From assembly GCF_039541235.1 (NCBI RefSeq), contig NZ_BAABFV010000001.1:1550001-1614000 (forward strand): 64,000 bases of DNA. Direction: 5' to 3'. This document shows, one piece after another, positions 23,737-33,830 of the stretch (within the stretch, counting starts at the first letter, position 1; each line of letters opens with the position of its first letter). Origin of the DNA: Kangiella marina. GTDB taxonomy: Bacteria; Pseudomonadota; Gammaproteobacteria; Enterobacterales; Kangiellaceae. The notes under the pieces are model-generated. The model did no database searches. It was not told the DNA's origin and saw nothing but the letters and a program-made list of their open reading frames with translations. Both the position numbers and the translations under genes were made by a program.

Positions 23737-26178
23737 ATGAGTGAGACCACTAAAAACAGGAAAAAAGCAGGCCGTTCTGGTATCGGTATCTATGCGTTTC
23801 TTTTGGTCGTAATTTTGATTGCGCTAGCAGCGAATGCTGGTTATGGCTTTTTACAAAGTCAAAACCAGAGTAAGCGTATTGAGCTAGCTTCGGATATGAA
23901 GGTATTGTCGCAGCAGATCGCGACCAACGCTTCTGAGGCCGCACAGGGTACTCAAAGCGCGTTCGGCGATTTGGAAGCTGCGGCAAGACAGTTTGGGGGT
24001 AACTTACGCGATCTTATCGATGGCGAAACTGTGAGTAACTTACCGCCAGCGCCAGCAGATATTCGTCGAGACGAGTTAACTGCTCTTGAGGAAAACTGGA
24101 ATAAAGTTCAACCAAAAACGACCGCTATTCTTGCTAACCGAGAAGTTGTCAATCGAATGTTTACGGCTGCTGACGAGCTATCGCAGCAGATTCCGACGAT
24201 GCAACGTAAATACGATAGTGTGATCGATATTCTGCTAGATAACCGAGCGAATGCAGAAGAGGTTCACCAAGCAACACGTCAAAAATGGTTGGCTGAGCGT
24301 ATTTCATCAGGCATGCAGAAAGTACTGCGTGGTGGTGAAGAAGCTGAAATTGCCGCGGAAGACTTTGGTCAAGACGTGGGCACCTTCGGTGTTTACCTTG
24401 AAGGTCAGTTAAATGGCGATGACTTGCTAGAGATTCGTCGGGTAACAAACCCTGAAGCACGTGCAGCTCTTGAGTCTATTGTTAGTGATTATCAAAGCGT
24501 TAACGAAAAAGTTGATTACATTGTATTCAGTACGCCGAAATTATTCGAAGTACAGGATTCATCGGATAACGTTTTCGCTAATGCTCAGGCACTGTTAGCA
24601 ACAACCAGTGCGGTAGAAGAAGCTTTTGCCGGTCAGTCAACCAGCTTCACTGATTTTGGTAGTGTGTATATTTCAGCAGCATTGTTCGGTGTCATTATTT
24701 TACTACTGATTGCGATGTACGTGTCGCAGCGTAAAGCTGAGAAGAAGCGTCTTGAAGAGTCAGTAATTTCAGCTGAGCGAGAGAAAGAAGAAAACGCTCA
24801 GAACCAGGAAGCGATTATTCGACTGCTGGATGAGATCGATAGCTTGGCAGATGGTGACTTAACGGTAAAAGCGACAGTAACCGAGGACTTCACGGGTGCG
24901 ATTGCTGACTCCTTTAACTTAACCATTGACCAGTTGCGCGGTGTGGTAGGAGCGATTAACGAAGCGGTTGACCAAGTATCGAAGTCTGCTGAAGAAACTC
25001 AGCAAACATCGACAGCACTTGCTGAAGCTTCGCGCCAACAGGCTCAAGAAATTACCGGGGCATCTGCCGCGATTAACGAAATGGCTGTGTCCATTGAGCA
25101 AGTATCTGCTAACGCATCTGAGTCCTCTCAGGTTGCGGAAAAGTCGGTAGAAATTGCAAAGAAAGGTGGTGAAGTTGTACGTAACACCATCCGAGGCATG
25201 GACACGATTCGTGAGCAGATTCAAGAAACCTCTAAGCGTATTAAACGTCTTGGTGAGTCATCGCAAGAGATTGGTAACATCGTATCCTTGATTAACGATA
25301 TTGCTGACCAAACGAACATTCTGGCATTGAACGCGGCGATTCAGGCATCGGCAGCGGGTGAGGCCGGTCGTGGTTTCGCGGTTGTTGCGGATGAGGTACA
25401 GCGACTGGCGGAGCGTTCTGGTAACGCAACGAAACAGATTGAAGCACTGGTTAAAACGATTCAGACGGATACCAACGAAGCGGTAATCTCGATGGAAGAT
25501 ACGACTTCTGAAGTTGTTCGAGGAGCTCGACTGGCGCAAGACGCGGGTGTAGCACTAGAAGAAATTGAGTCGGTATCAACCAACCTCGCTGACTTGATTC
25601 AATCGATTTCGAATGCTGCTCGCCAACAGGCGGCATCAGCCGGTCACGTATCCAATACGATGACGGTTATTCAGGAAATTACGACACAAACCTCCGAAGG
25701 TACACAAGAGACTGCGAAGTCGATTGGTCAGTTAACCTTATTGTCGGATGAATTGCGTCGCTCAGTATCAGGCTTTAAAGTTGACTCAACTAATGATGAT
25801 GTCTTTAGTAGTGACGATACTAGTTTCGACGATTTTGGCGATGACTTTGACGCTGATGAAGAGGTATCTGAAGATGTTCTTGCTGATGAGTCTCTCAATG
25901 ATGAAGACGATACTTCGTTAGAAGATTTCTTAGAGCAAGGCGATGAGTCTGATGATCTTGATGACGATGACTTAAAAGATTTATCGGATGAATTGTCAGA
26001 AGACTTATCAGATGAAAGCGATGACAACACTGATTCTGATGAAGATATCTTTGGCGACGATGAGCTAAAAGATTTTAATGATGACGAAGATGACTTCTTA
26101 AAAGAAATCGATGAGACCTTGGACGGTCTAGATGAGAAAGAGGATGATTCTACTGACGGTGAAAAACCTCGTTCATAA
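23737..26178 (+). CDS. pilJ: Methyl-accepting chemotaxis protein PilJ with acidic C-terminal tail
   Basis: The receptor of the Pil-Chp array. It has an N-terminal membrane helix (about 18-36), a periplasmic type IV pili methyl-accepting domain (about 40-310), a second helix (about 312-330), a HAMP-like segment and a signalling domain with the hairpin tip NDIADQTNILALNAAIQASAAGEAGRGFAVVADEVQRLAERS. It is 813 residues long. The last ~130 residues are almost entirely Asp, Glu and Ser with scattered Leu and Phe and form no known domain; Pseudomonas PilJ is about 680 residues and lacks it. No frameshift is seen. The tail may be a disordered docking segment. Confidence 0.94.
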   Translation: MSETTKNRKKAGRSGIGIYAFLLVVILIALAANAGYGFLQSQNQSKRIELASDMKVLSQQIATNASEAAQGTQSAFGDLEAAARQFGGNLRDLIDGETVSNLPPAPADIRRDELTALEENWNKVQPKTTAILANREVVNRMFTAADELSQQIPTMQRKYDSVIDILLDNRANAEEVHQATRQKWLAERISSGMQKVLRGGEEAEIAAEDFGQDVGTFGVYLEGQLNGDDLLEIRRVTNPEARAALESIVSDYQSVNEKVDYIVFSTPKLFEVQDSSDNVFANAQALLATTSAVEEAFAGQSTSFTDFGSVYISAALFGVIILLLIAMYVSQRKAEKKRLEESVISAEREKEENAQNQEAIIRLLDEIDSLADGDLTVKATVTEDFTGAIADSFNLTIDQLRGVVGAINEAVDQVSKSAEETQQTSTALAEASRQQAQEITGASAAINEMAVSIEQVSANASESSQVAEKSVEIAKKGGEVVRNTIRGMDTIREQIQETSKRIKRLGESSQEIGNIVSLINDIADQTNILALNAAIQASAAGEAGRGFAVVADEVQRLAERSGNATKQIEALVKTIQTDTNEAVISMEDTTSEVVRGARLAQDAGVALEEIESVSTNLADLIQSISNAARQQAASAGHVSNTMTVIQEITTQTSEGTQETAKSIGQLTLLSDELRRSVSGFKVDSTNDDVFSSDDTSFDDFGDDFDADEEVSEDVLADESLNDEDDTSLEDFLEQGDESDDLDDDDLKDLSDELSEDLSDESDDNTDSDEDIFGDDELKDFNDDEDDFLKEIDETLDGLDEKEDDSTDGEKPRS

Positions 26179-26192
26179 GAAGGTAATAATAC

Positions 26193-27068
26193 TTGAGGCA
26201 GAACTCTCTCACTCATGTTCCTGAGATGAAGTCTGGCAGTTTTAAGCGCTGGCAGACTTTAATCAGACAATATTCAGGAATATGGATTCCGACGAACCGA
26301 GCTCTTTTCTTAAAAACAAGTTTGTTAAGAAGGATTAGAGCACTCGATTTGTCCAACTATGAAGAGTATTACCTCAAGCTTCAGGATAAAAACTGGGCTT
26401 CATTAGAGTGGTTTCAGCTGATCGACGCGTTAACCATTAATGAAACCAGCTTTTTTAGGCATAAAGAATCTTTCGACTTAGTTCAACATGTCTGCCAACA
26501 AAAAATAATACAATCAGCAAATGCGAATAGCGATTGTAATATCCAAATTTGGAGCGTTGGTTGTTCGACGGGAGAAGAACCTTATAGCCTAGCGATTGCA
26601 CTGGAAGAGTTAGCCTTAGGTAGCTTGAATGAAAAAGGCTTACGATTTTTTTACGGTGTCACAGGTGTCGATATTAGTTATCCAGCCTTAACCGCCGCAA
26701 GAAATGCAATTTATAGTGAGCGCAAAATTCACATGATTGCCCCAGAAATTCGCGAGCGATATTTTAACCGCCATGATTCGGGCCATTGGCGTATTAAAGA
26801 AAAAATACGCAATCGAGTGCTTTATTTGCAAAGTAACTTAAACAAGTTAACGAAAGCACCCAAACGAAATTATGACGTCATTTACTGTCAGAATGTGTTG
26901 ATTTATTTTAGACCTGAAGATCGCATTGAGATATTAAATGAATTAGTCGAACGGTTAATACCAGGTGGAGTGTTGGTACTTGGACTTGGTGAAATTATTA
27001 ACTGGCAACACCCTGAATTGGTTCGGATTGACGAAAAGAATTGTTTGGCATTTCAGCGGCAATTATAG
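26193..27068 (+). CDS. pilK: CheR-type receptor methyltransferase PilK
   Basis: A SAM-dependent protein-glutamate methyltransferase of ~291 residues: CheR N-domain (about 20-85), then SAM motif IQIWSVGCSTGEEPYSLA, GVTGVDISYPALTAARN and VIYCQNVLIYFRPEDR. PilK methylates PilJ and adapts the array. The start is TTG 26193 (AAGAAGG nine bases upstream); the alternative ATG 26226 would lose eleven residues and has no ribosome-binding site. The stop lies 20 bases before the chpA ATG. Confidence 0.9.
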   Translation: MRQNSLTHVPEMKSGSFKRWQTLIRQYSGIWIPTNRALFLKTSLLRRIRALDLSNYEEYYLKLQDKNWASLEWFQLIDALTINETSFFRHKESFDLVQHVCQQKIIQSANANSDCNIQIWSVGCSTGEEPYSLAIALEELALGSLNEKGLRFFYGVTGVDISYPALTAARNAIYSERKIHMIAPEIRERYFNRHDSGHWRIKEKIRNRVLYLQSNLNKLTKAPKRNYDVIYCQNVLIYFRPEDRIEILNELVERLIPGGVLVLGLGEIINWQHPELVRIDEKNCLAFQRQL

Positions 27069-27088
27069 CTACAAAAAACGGTGTAGGC

Positions 27089-30000
27089 ATGAAAGATAAT
27101 CAAACAAAAGTAGCTTTTAACTGGGTTAAAGAAGAAGTCGAAACGACTTTGGAACAGGCGCAACAGGCGATTAGTTCGTTTGCTGATGACGAGTCTGATA
27201 AAACCCAGCTTCATTTTTGTGCAAACTGTATGCACCAGATCAGCGGTACCATGCAGATCTTGGAGTTTGCAGGAGCTTCGTTGTTAGCACAAGAAATGGA
27301 GGCTTTAGCAGAAGCTATCGGCGAAGAAAATGTTGAGTCGAATGAAGCTGCTTATGAAGAGTTTTTGTCGGCTGTTATGCGACTTCGTAGTTACCTTGCT
27401 CGATATAGCGAAGGCAAGGCAGATCTCCCCGTTTTATTATTGTCCACCATCAATGCTATTAGAACTTGCCGTAAGGCTGAACCGTTAGGCGCTGGCGATC
27501 TAATCAATATTGAAGTCGACGGTGTAGAAGCCCCTGCGGCTCCTGAGAAAACGGAGCTAGAAGGAGACATCGTAGCAGAAGTCAAAAGCCTCCGTATGAA
27601 GTTTCAGCAGTCATTGCTAGGTGTTATGCGTGATGTTGATACTTCAGAAAAATTATCAGACATGCAAAATATCACTCGTAAGCTATGGGGATTAGGTGAG
27701 CGTGTTCCTTATCCAGCTTTATGGTGGATTGCTACCGTATTTTTAGAGCATGTTGAACCACTTCTTAGTGAAGAAAAAAATTCGATTAAAGGTTTATTTG
27801 GCCAGCTCGATCGCCGTATGCGCGAACTTATTGATCAAAATGTCAACACTGAGGGTGAACAGAAACTACTCGCCAACATGCTATTTTATGTAGCTCAGTT
27901 AGATACCAATGATGAGGCGGTTAAAGACGTTCAAAACAAATTCAAGCTGAATCAATTGCTAGAGTCTCTCGGAGACTTCGAAGCAGAAACTGAACAGTTG
28001 GAAGGTCCTGGCGCTGAAAGTTTTAAGGCTGCATTGAGTGTCATCAGCCAAGACTTATCAGAAATCAAAGAGTCTTTAGATTTATACATTCGCACGAAAT
28101 CCCAAGATGACGAGCCACTGGAAGAAATGCTGCCAATCATGCAGAAAATTTCTGACACGCTAGCGATGCTGGGTTTAACGGAATCGCGTGATCTTGTCGA
28201 AAAGAAAATGAAGGCTGTGTTAAACCTCGTTGATGGCACAGAAAGCGATCGTCACCAAGGGCTTGTATCCATCGCTGAAACAGTATTGAAGCTAGAAGAC
28301 TATATTCAGCGTGCGATGTCTATGGACAGTCACCAGCTTGCAAGAGAAACCAGTGGCTCGGATATCGCCGATTCGTTACAGCTCGTTAATGCCCGTTACC
28401 AACTGGTTCAAGAAAGCCGGGGAAATTTATACAAAGTCAAAGACGCCATCACGGATTATTTAGATGAGAGTCATAATATCCGTCGATTAGAACGTGTTCC
28501 TGACTTGTTAACGGACGTTGAAGGCGCATTAAGTTTTGCTCAACTCGATAATCTACTTGGTGTTGTACGTAAGACCAACAGTTTCATCAGTAAATACCTT
28601 ATAAGTGAAAAAGTAGTATTAAGTGAAAGTGAAGTCGAAACCCTAGCGGATGCTTTAAGTTCTGTTGATTATTACTTAGAAGGCTTGATGTCGTCAGGAC
28701 TACACGGTTTACCGATTGTATTGCAGCGCGCTATTCACAGTATTGAAGAATTAGAAGAACATTACGGTAGTCTTGAAGCTGATAGCTTACCTGTGCTTGA
28801 AGAATCATTTGAAATGCCAGACATTGAAATGGTTGGGACTCAAGAGCCTGAAGATGATCTGATCGATGACAATTATGCTTCAGAAGATGAGCCAGAACAA
28901 GAGACAGTAGAAGCGAGTCAAGAAGTTGATGACGATGATGACTTGATTGATGATGAAGTCAGAGAGATCTTTATTGAAGAAGCAGAGGAAGTTCTTGAAG
29001 AAATGCATAGCCTGCTACCTCTGTGGAAAAATGACCAGGGTAATACGGATGCACTAACAACCATACGCCGTAACTTCCATACCCTAAAAGGCAGTGGCCG
29101 AATGGTTGGGGCAATCGATGTGGGTGAATTAAGCTGGTCAGTGGAAAGCATGCTTAATCGTCTGATTGATAATAGTATTGACTTTAGTCAAGAACTTCTC
29201 GAAACGGTGGACGCGGTAGCTCACAAGTTACCGGGTATGGTCAAAGACTTCGCTGAAGGAAAGCAAACGGAATTCCCAAGTGACTTAGTTGAGCGCGCTG
29301 ACAAAATAAGCAAAGGCGAGTTAGTCACTTCTGTTCCGGTTGAAGTCGATGAAGAAGAGTTAATGGAGACTGAAGAGCCGGCAGGACAAGAAGTTAACCA
29401 AGAGCAAGATACTAGCCCAGAGCAAGGTATTGATGAACAAACTCCAGAGCAAGAGTTGTTCGAAGTATTTAGACAAGAAGCGGACGATCACATCGCTAAT
29501 TTGGGTGCTTTTGCGCAGCAATTAGATCAAGGTATTACTCAGAGCAACATCAAAGATAACCTTTTACGTTCGTTGCATACTTTAAAAGGTGTGGCGCATA
29601 TTGCAGACTTGAAGTCTTTAGCAAATGTTATAGGACCTGTTGAAAGATACTTCCAAGAGTTAAATGCTCGTGGCGTGTTGGCTGAAAGCGATGACATGGC
29701 TTTAATTGCCCACATGAAGGATTTGCTGCAGCATATCATTGACGCACCAAATGATGAGAGCGTGATTGAAGCACACGAGACTGCGTTGTTAGAACAGTTA
29801 GAAAAGGCAAAATCTCGATTTGATGGTACTGAAGGCGGTCAAGATGAAGGGCGCGATCCTGAGCTGTTAAAAGATGTGTTTAACATTGCAGCCGATGTTT
29901 TAGCCGATATTGATACGACTAACCTGCATGAAACGCCTAAAGACGAACGTAAAGAAGCTATTCGAGACTTATTGGCTTCTGTTGATCGTTTATCCGGCAT

Positions 30001-33000
30001 TTTGCTTGAATTAGACATTGATGAAATTCAATCATTAGTAAATAGCCTGACAGGAGCTTTACAGCGGAACTTGTCAGCAAATGAAGTAGATACCTCACTT
30101 GGTGTTCTATTATCAGAAAGCTATGCGCAATTAGAAAACCAATTTGACTGCTTGGCGGCGAACTTATCGAGACCGCCTGCAAAAGATCTAATTCAGGCGC
30201 TGGATACTTGGACGCCGGAAGAAGCTGAAAGTACTTCAGATTTGAGTTTTGAGGGACTTGAGCTTGACGATTTAAGTACGGATAGCGATGACGGGGAGCA
30301 GTCATCAGAAGAGTCAGCCGTTGAGGATGTTGCAGCGGACAAAGCAGACGACTCGGAAAAAGAAACGTCTGTCGATGTGGGCGGCCTTGAGCTTGTAGAC
30401 TTCGACAGTGATGATGAGTCTACCGAGACGGAAGATACAGACGCTGAAGAAGCAACACAAGAAGACTCGCATACGACTGAAGCTAATGAAACATCGGAAA
30501 GCGAAGAAGAGCTTGAGTGGGATCTTGACCTTGAAGGTATCGAAGGTGCTCATGATTCAGAAGCCGGTGATGTTGAATCAGGGGCGGAACCTGTAGAAGA
30601 AGCTTCAGCAGAAACATCAGACGAAGCGGATGACAGCTTAAATGATGACCTCGATGAAGAGTCATTAGATGAGTTGTTAACGGAAGACTTCGAGCTGGGT
30701 GAAGAAGAGAAAGCCTCTGGAGAACCAGTTGCTTCTGAGCCTGAAGACGAGAAAGATACGGTGGATTCTGAGGACTCTGTGCCAGAAGAAACTGCTGTTA
30801 CTGACGATGAATTATCAGAGTCAGAAACCGAAGACACTGATTCTGAAGAGCCACTTGTCGCGGAAGAAGCGCCAGCTGTTGAAGAAGACGCTCCGGTTGA
30901 ACAGAGTGACGACGATGCTGAAGTGGAAGAGAAGCCAGCGGTTAAACAAGAAAGTGAAACTGTCAGCTTAGACATCGAAATGGATGATGAGCTCCTTGAA
31001 ATCTTTACTGAAGAAGCTGAAGAGTTATTCGATAGCGATACCCAGTTGCTTGAGCAATGGAAAAATGCGCCATCCGATATTACGCCGATTGGCGAGTTAC
31101 AGCGTAACCTGCACACCTTGAAAGGTAGTGCTCGCATGGCTGGGTTCGCTCCAATTGGAGATCTTGCCCATGGCTTAGAAGATTTGTATACCGCGATTAT
31201 GGAGAAGCGCATTAATGCTTCACCACAAGCGATACAGCTAGCGACCAAAGCCGAAGACAAACTGATAGAAATTTTTACTGCGAGAAATACTCCAGAAAGT
31301 ATTCCGTCACCTCAAGCCATGCTCAGAGAAATTGAGCAGTTTATTGAGGTTGAAAAATCTGGCGGAACAGCGAAAGTTGAAGAAGAGCAGCCGGCAGAAG
31401 AAATTGAAGAGACAACGACCGAGCCAGAGGTAAGCGAAGAGCAAACTGTTGAGCCAGAAGAGGTGGTTGAACAAGAAAAGCCAGCAGCTCCGCAAGATGA
31501 CATGTGGGAGCAAGAGCTGGTTGATTTATTCCTTGGTGAAGCCGAAGAGTTGTTGGGCGGTTACCTTGATGCACTCAACGAGTGGTCAAATGATTTCGCG
31601 AAGCCAGAGCCTCTTAAAACGGCTCACAGAAATCTGCACACGTTGAAGGGTGGCGCTAAGTTAGCACTCATTAGACCTATTGCAAATGTTGCTGCGGCTA
31701 TTGAAGATGCTGTCAAATTATTGCAAAGAGATACTCGCGCAGGCCAGGCGCGTTGGGTTGAGCTATTAAAAGCGGGTCATGACCAACTGATCGAAATGGT
31801 TGGCACGGTTAAAGAAGGAAAAATGCCTGCGGCGTCACACGACTTCGAGCGTCGTGTCGAGAATGATAAAGACGCTATCAAAGCACAGCTTTATCAGCTC
31901 GATAAGCGTGACCTTGCTGAGTCAGATGAGCAAGCAGAAGTTAAGGTTGTATCACTTGTTGATCGTCAAAAAGCGAAAGAAGAAGCCGCTAAAGACGCTG
32001 CAAGTCGCGATGTTATCCGTGTCCGTTCAGAAATTCTGGATAACTTAGTGAACTTATCGGGCGAGAGTTCGATTTTCCGCTCAAGGCTAGAACAGCAGGT
32101 TGCGGATCTTAACTTCAACCTTGGTGAGATGTCGTCAACGGTCGATCGTCTGCGTGACCAGCTGCGTAACTTGGAAATTGAGACGGAAGCACAAGTTCTT
32201 TATCGTCGTGAGATTTCAGGTGACTTTGATGAGTTCGACCCATTAGAAATGGACCGATATACTCGTCAGCAAGAGTTAACGCGAAGCTTGCTTGAGGCGG
32301 CGAGTGACTTGATGTCGATTCAAGAAACATTAGAGACTAAAGTGGGTGATGCTGAAGCAACCCTACTAGCTCAGGGCCGTGTTAACACCGAATTGCAAGA
32401 CCGATTGATTCGTACTCGAATGGTACCATTCAACAGTATCGAGAGTCGTTTGCGTCGAATGGTTCGCCAAATTTGTAGTGAGCTAAACAAAGACGTTGAT
32501 TTAATTCTGACTTCAGAAGGTGAGATGGACCGTACGGTTATTGAGCGCATGGTGGCGCCACTGGATCACATGCTACGTAATGCGATTGACCATGGTATTG
32601 AAAGTAAGGAAGACCGTAAGCGTGCCGATAAGCCAGAAAAAGGTCAGGTTAAGTTGAATCTGAGCCGTCGTGGTAATGAAGTGTATATTGAAATTGCAGA
32701 TGACGGTGCAGGTATTCGTAAAGACCGAGTAAAAGCACGTGCTGTTGCACAGGGTATGATTGATGAGTCGTACCAGCCTTCAGACCGTGAGTTATACCGC
32801 TTAATTCTCCAACCAGGTTTCTCGACGGCGGATAAAGTGACACAGATTTCAGGCCGTGGTGTTGGTATGGACGTTGTGCATAGTGAAATTCTGCAGCTTG
32901 GTGGTTCATTAAACGTCAACTCAGAAGATGGCAAAGGCACGACCATGACGGTACGTTTACCGTTCACGTTATCTTCAAACCAAGCGCTGATGGTCAAAGT

Positions 33001-33817
33001 GAAAGGCGAGCCTTATGCCATTCCATTGTCTAACATTACAACGGTTGCGCGAGTTAAGTCGTCTGATTTGCTGGATATCTATCAAAGCAAAAAAGATACC
33101 TTTGAACACCTGGGTGAAGAGTTTGAATTACGTTACTTGGGTCAAATTCTAGAGCGTAACTCAGAAATTGTGCCGCCAGTGGATAGTTATGTCCCGGTAT
33201 TGATTATTCATGGTGAAGGTAAGCCAATCGCGGTCCATGTCGATGAATTATTGGGCTCACGTGAGATTATCGTTAAAAACGTTGGTCGTCAGATTTCGAC
33301 TGTACCGGGTATTGCTGGTGCATCGATTACTGGTGACGGTACGGTGGTATTGATTCTGGATATGCAAACTCTGGTTGACCGTTTCCATGAGTGGGATTTT
33401 GCCCACGAAGCTGGTCTGGTCGAAGATATTATCCACGAAGATCGTATTCCAACAGTTATGGTTGTGGATGACTCCATTACGGTTCGTAAGGTAACGGCTA
33501 GGCTATTACAGCGTCATCAGTATCAAGTGATGACTGCAAAAGACGGTGTAGATGCCATTACGCAACTGCACGATGATGTGCCCGATGTGATGTTGCTGGA
33601 TATTGAGATGCCGCGAATGGATGGTTTTGAGTTGGCAACCATTATCCGACATGATGAGCGATTGAAGCATATTCCAATTATCATGATTACCTCGCGTACT
33701 GGTGAAAAGCACCGTGAACGAGCAGAAGAAATTGGGGTCAATGAGTACCTAGGTAAGCCGTATAATGAAGATAAGTTGCTCTCAACGATTGAGGAGATGT
33801 TGGAGCTGGACTTTTAG
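27089..33817 (+). CDS. chpA: Hybrid chemosensory histidine kinase ChpA
   Basis: A giant CheA-type kinase of 2242 residues. Four Hpt domains carry canonical HTLKG motifs (His664, His830, His1342, His1517). Upstream regions (His49 in MHQISGTMQIL, and ~200-560) look like degenerate Hpt-like bundles without that motif. A dimerisation segment (about 1660-1770) precedes the ATPase domain, with an N-box near MLRNAIDHG and G-boxes DDGAGI and GRGVGMD. A CheW domain (about 1965-2105) and a receiver (about 2118-2242, Asp2171) follow. Residues ~1055-1300 are a very acidic, low-complexity linker. Pseudomonas ChpA has the same plan but more phosphotransfer domains. I chose ATG 27089 over the TTG at 27041, which would overlap pilK. 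Confidence 0.95.
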   Translation: MKDNQTKVAFNWVKEEVETTLEQAQQAISSFADDESDKTQLHFCANCMHQISGTMQILEFAGASLLAQEMEALAEAIGEENVESNEAAYEEFLSAVMRLRSYLARYSEGKADLPVLLLSTINAIRTCRKAEPLGAGDLINIEVDGVEAPAAPEKTELEGDIVAEVKSLRMKFQQSLLGVMRDVDTSEKLSDMQNITRKLWGLGERVPYPALWWIATVFLEHVEPLLSEEKNSIKGLFGQLDRRMRELIDQNVNTEGEQKLLANMLFYVAQLDTNDEAVKDVQNKFKLNQLLESLGDFEAETEQLEGPGAESFKAALSVISQDLSEIKESLDLYIRTKSQDDEPLEEMLPIMQKISDTLAMLGLTESRDLVEKKMKAVLNLVDGTESDRHQGLVSIAETVLKLEDYIQRAMSMDSHQLARETSGSDIADSLQLVNARYQLVQESRGNLYKVKDAITDYLDESHNIRRLERVPDLLTDVEGALSFAQLDNLLGVVRKTNSFISKYLISEKVVLSESEVETLADALSSVDYYLEGLMSSGLHGLPIVLQRAIHSIEELEEHYGSLEADSLPVLEESFEMPDIEMVGTQEPEDDLIDDNYASEDEPEQETVEASQEVDDDDDLIDDEVREIFIEEAEEVLEEMHSLLPLWKNDQGNTDALTTIRRNFHTLKGSGRMVGAIDVGELSWSVESMLNRLIDNSIDFSQELLETVDAVAHKLPGMVKDFAEGKQTEFPSDLVERADKISKGELVTSVPVEVDEEELMETEEPAGQEVNQEQDTSPEQGIDEQTPEQELFEVFRQEADDHIANLGAFAQQLDQGITQSNIKDNLLRSLHTLKGVAHIADLKSLANVIGPVERYFQELNARGVLAESDDMALIAHMKDLLQHIIDAPNDESVIEAHETALLEQLEKAKSRFDGTEGGQDEGRDPELLKDVFNIAADVLADIDTTNLHETPKDERKEAIRDLLASVDRLSGILLELDIDEIQSLVNSLTGALQRNLSANEVDTSLGVLLSESYAQLENQFDCLAANLSRPPAKDLIQALDTWTPEEAESTSDLSFEGLELDDLSTDSDDGEQSSEESAVEDVAADKADDSEKETSVDVGGLELVDFDSDDESTETEDTDAEEATQEDSHTTEANETSESEEELEWDLDLEGIEGAHDSEAGDVESGAEPVEEASAETSDEADDSLNDDLDEESLDELLTEDFELGEEEKASGEPVASEPEDEKDTVDSEDSVPEETAVTDDELSESETEDTDSEEPLVAEEAPAVEEDAPVEQSDDDAEVEEKPAVKQESETVSLDIEMDDELLEIFTEEAEELFDSDTQLLEQWKNAPSDITPIGELQRNLHTLKGSARMAGFAPIGDLAHGLEDLYTAIMEKRINASPQAIQLATKAEDKLIEIFTARNTPESIPSPQAMLREIEQFIEVEKSGGTAKVEEEQPAEEIEETTTEPEVSEEQTVEPEEVVEQEKPAAPQDDMWEQELVDLFLGEAEELLGGYLDALNEWSNDFAKPEPLKTAHRNLHTLKGGAKLALIRPIANVAAAIEDAVKLLQRDTRAGQARWVELLKAGHDQLIEMVGTVKEGKMPAASHDFERRVENDKDAIKAQLYQLDKRDLAESDEQAEVKVVSLVDRQKAKEEAAKDAASRDVIRVRSEILDNLVNLSGESSIFRSRLEQQVADLNFNLGEMSSTVDRLRDQLRNLEIETEAQVLYRREISGDFDEFDPLEMDRYTRQQELTRSLLEAASDLMSIQETLETKVGDAEATLLAQGRVNTELQDRLIRTRMVPFNSIESRLRRMVRQICSELNKDVDLILTSEGEMDRTVIERMVAPLDHMLRNAIDHGIESKEDRKRADKPEKGQVKLNLSRRGNEVYIEIADDGAGIRKDRVKARAVAQGMIDESYQPSDRELYRLILQPGFSTADKVTQISGRGVGMDVVHSEILQLGGSLNVNSEDGKGTTMTVRLPFTLSSNQALMVKVKGEPYAIPLSNITTVARVKSSDLLDIYQSKKDTFEHLGEEFELRYLGQILERNSEIVPPVDSYVPVLIIHGEGKPIAVHVDELLGSREIIVKNVGRQISTVPGIAGASITGDGTVVLILDMQTLVDRFHEWDFAHEAGLVEDIIHEDRIPTVMVVDDSITVRKVTARLLQRHQYQVMTAKDGVDAITQLHDDVPDVMLLDIEMPRMDGFELATIIRHDERLKHIPIIMITSRTGEKHRERAEEIGVNEYLGKPYNEDKLLSTIEEMLELDF

Positions 33818-33830
33818 GTAAAGGAAGCCG

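Noticed and set aside
25780-26178. Frameshift or fusion explaining the PilJ tail
   Set aside because: The frame is continuous, uses in-frame codons biased to GAT/GAA like other acidic stretches, and no domain of another gene appears in the tail or alternative frames.
25728-26216. 162-residue Ser-rich ORF on the minus strand
   Set aside because: It is the antisense of the Asp/Glu-rich PilJ tail: GAT, GAA and GAC codons read backwards give Ser, Phe and Leu runs. No start signal, no domain.
27041-27088. ChpA start at TTG 27041
   Set aside because: It would overlap the end of pilK by 28 bases; ATG 27089 begins the natural soluble N-terminus.
30550-31260. 236-residue Ser-rich ORF on the minus strand
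   Set aside because: Antisense of the acidic ChpA linker, explained the same way. Codon pattern follows the plus-strand gene.
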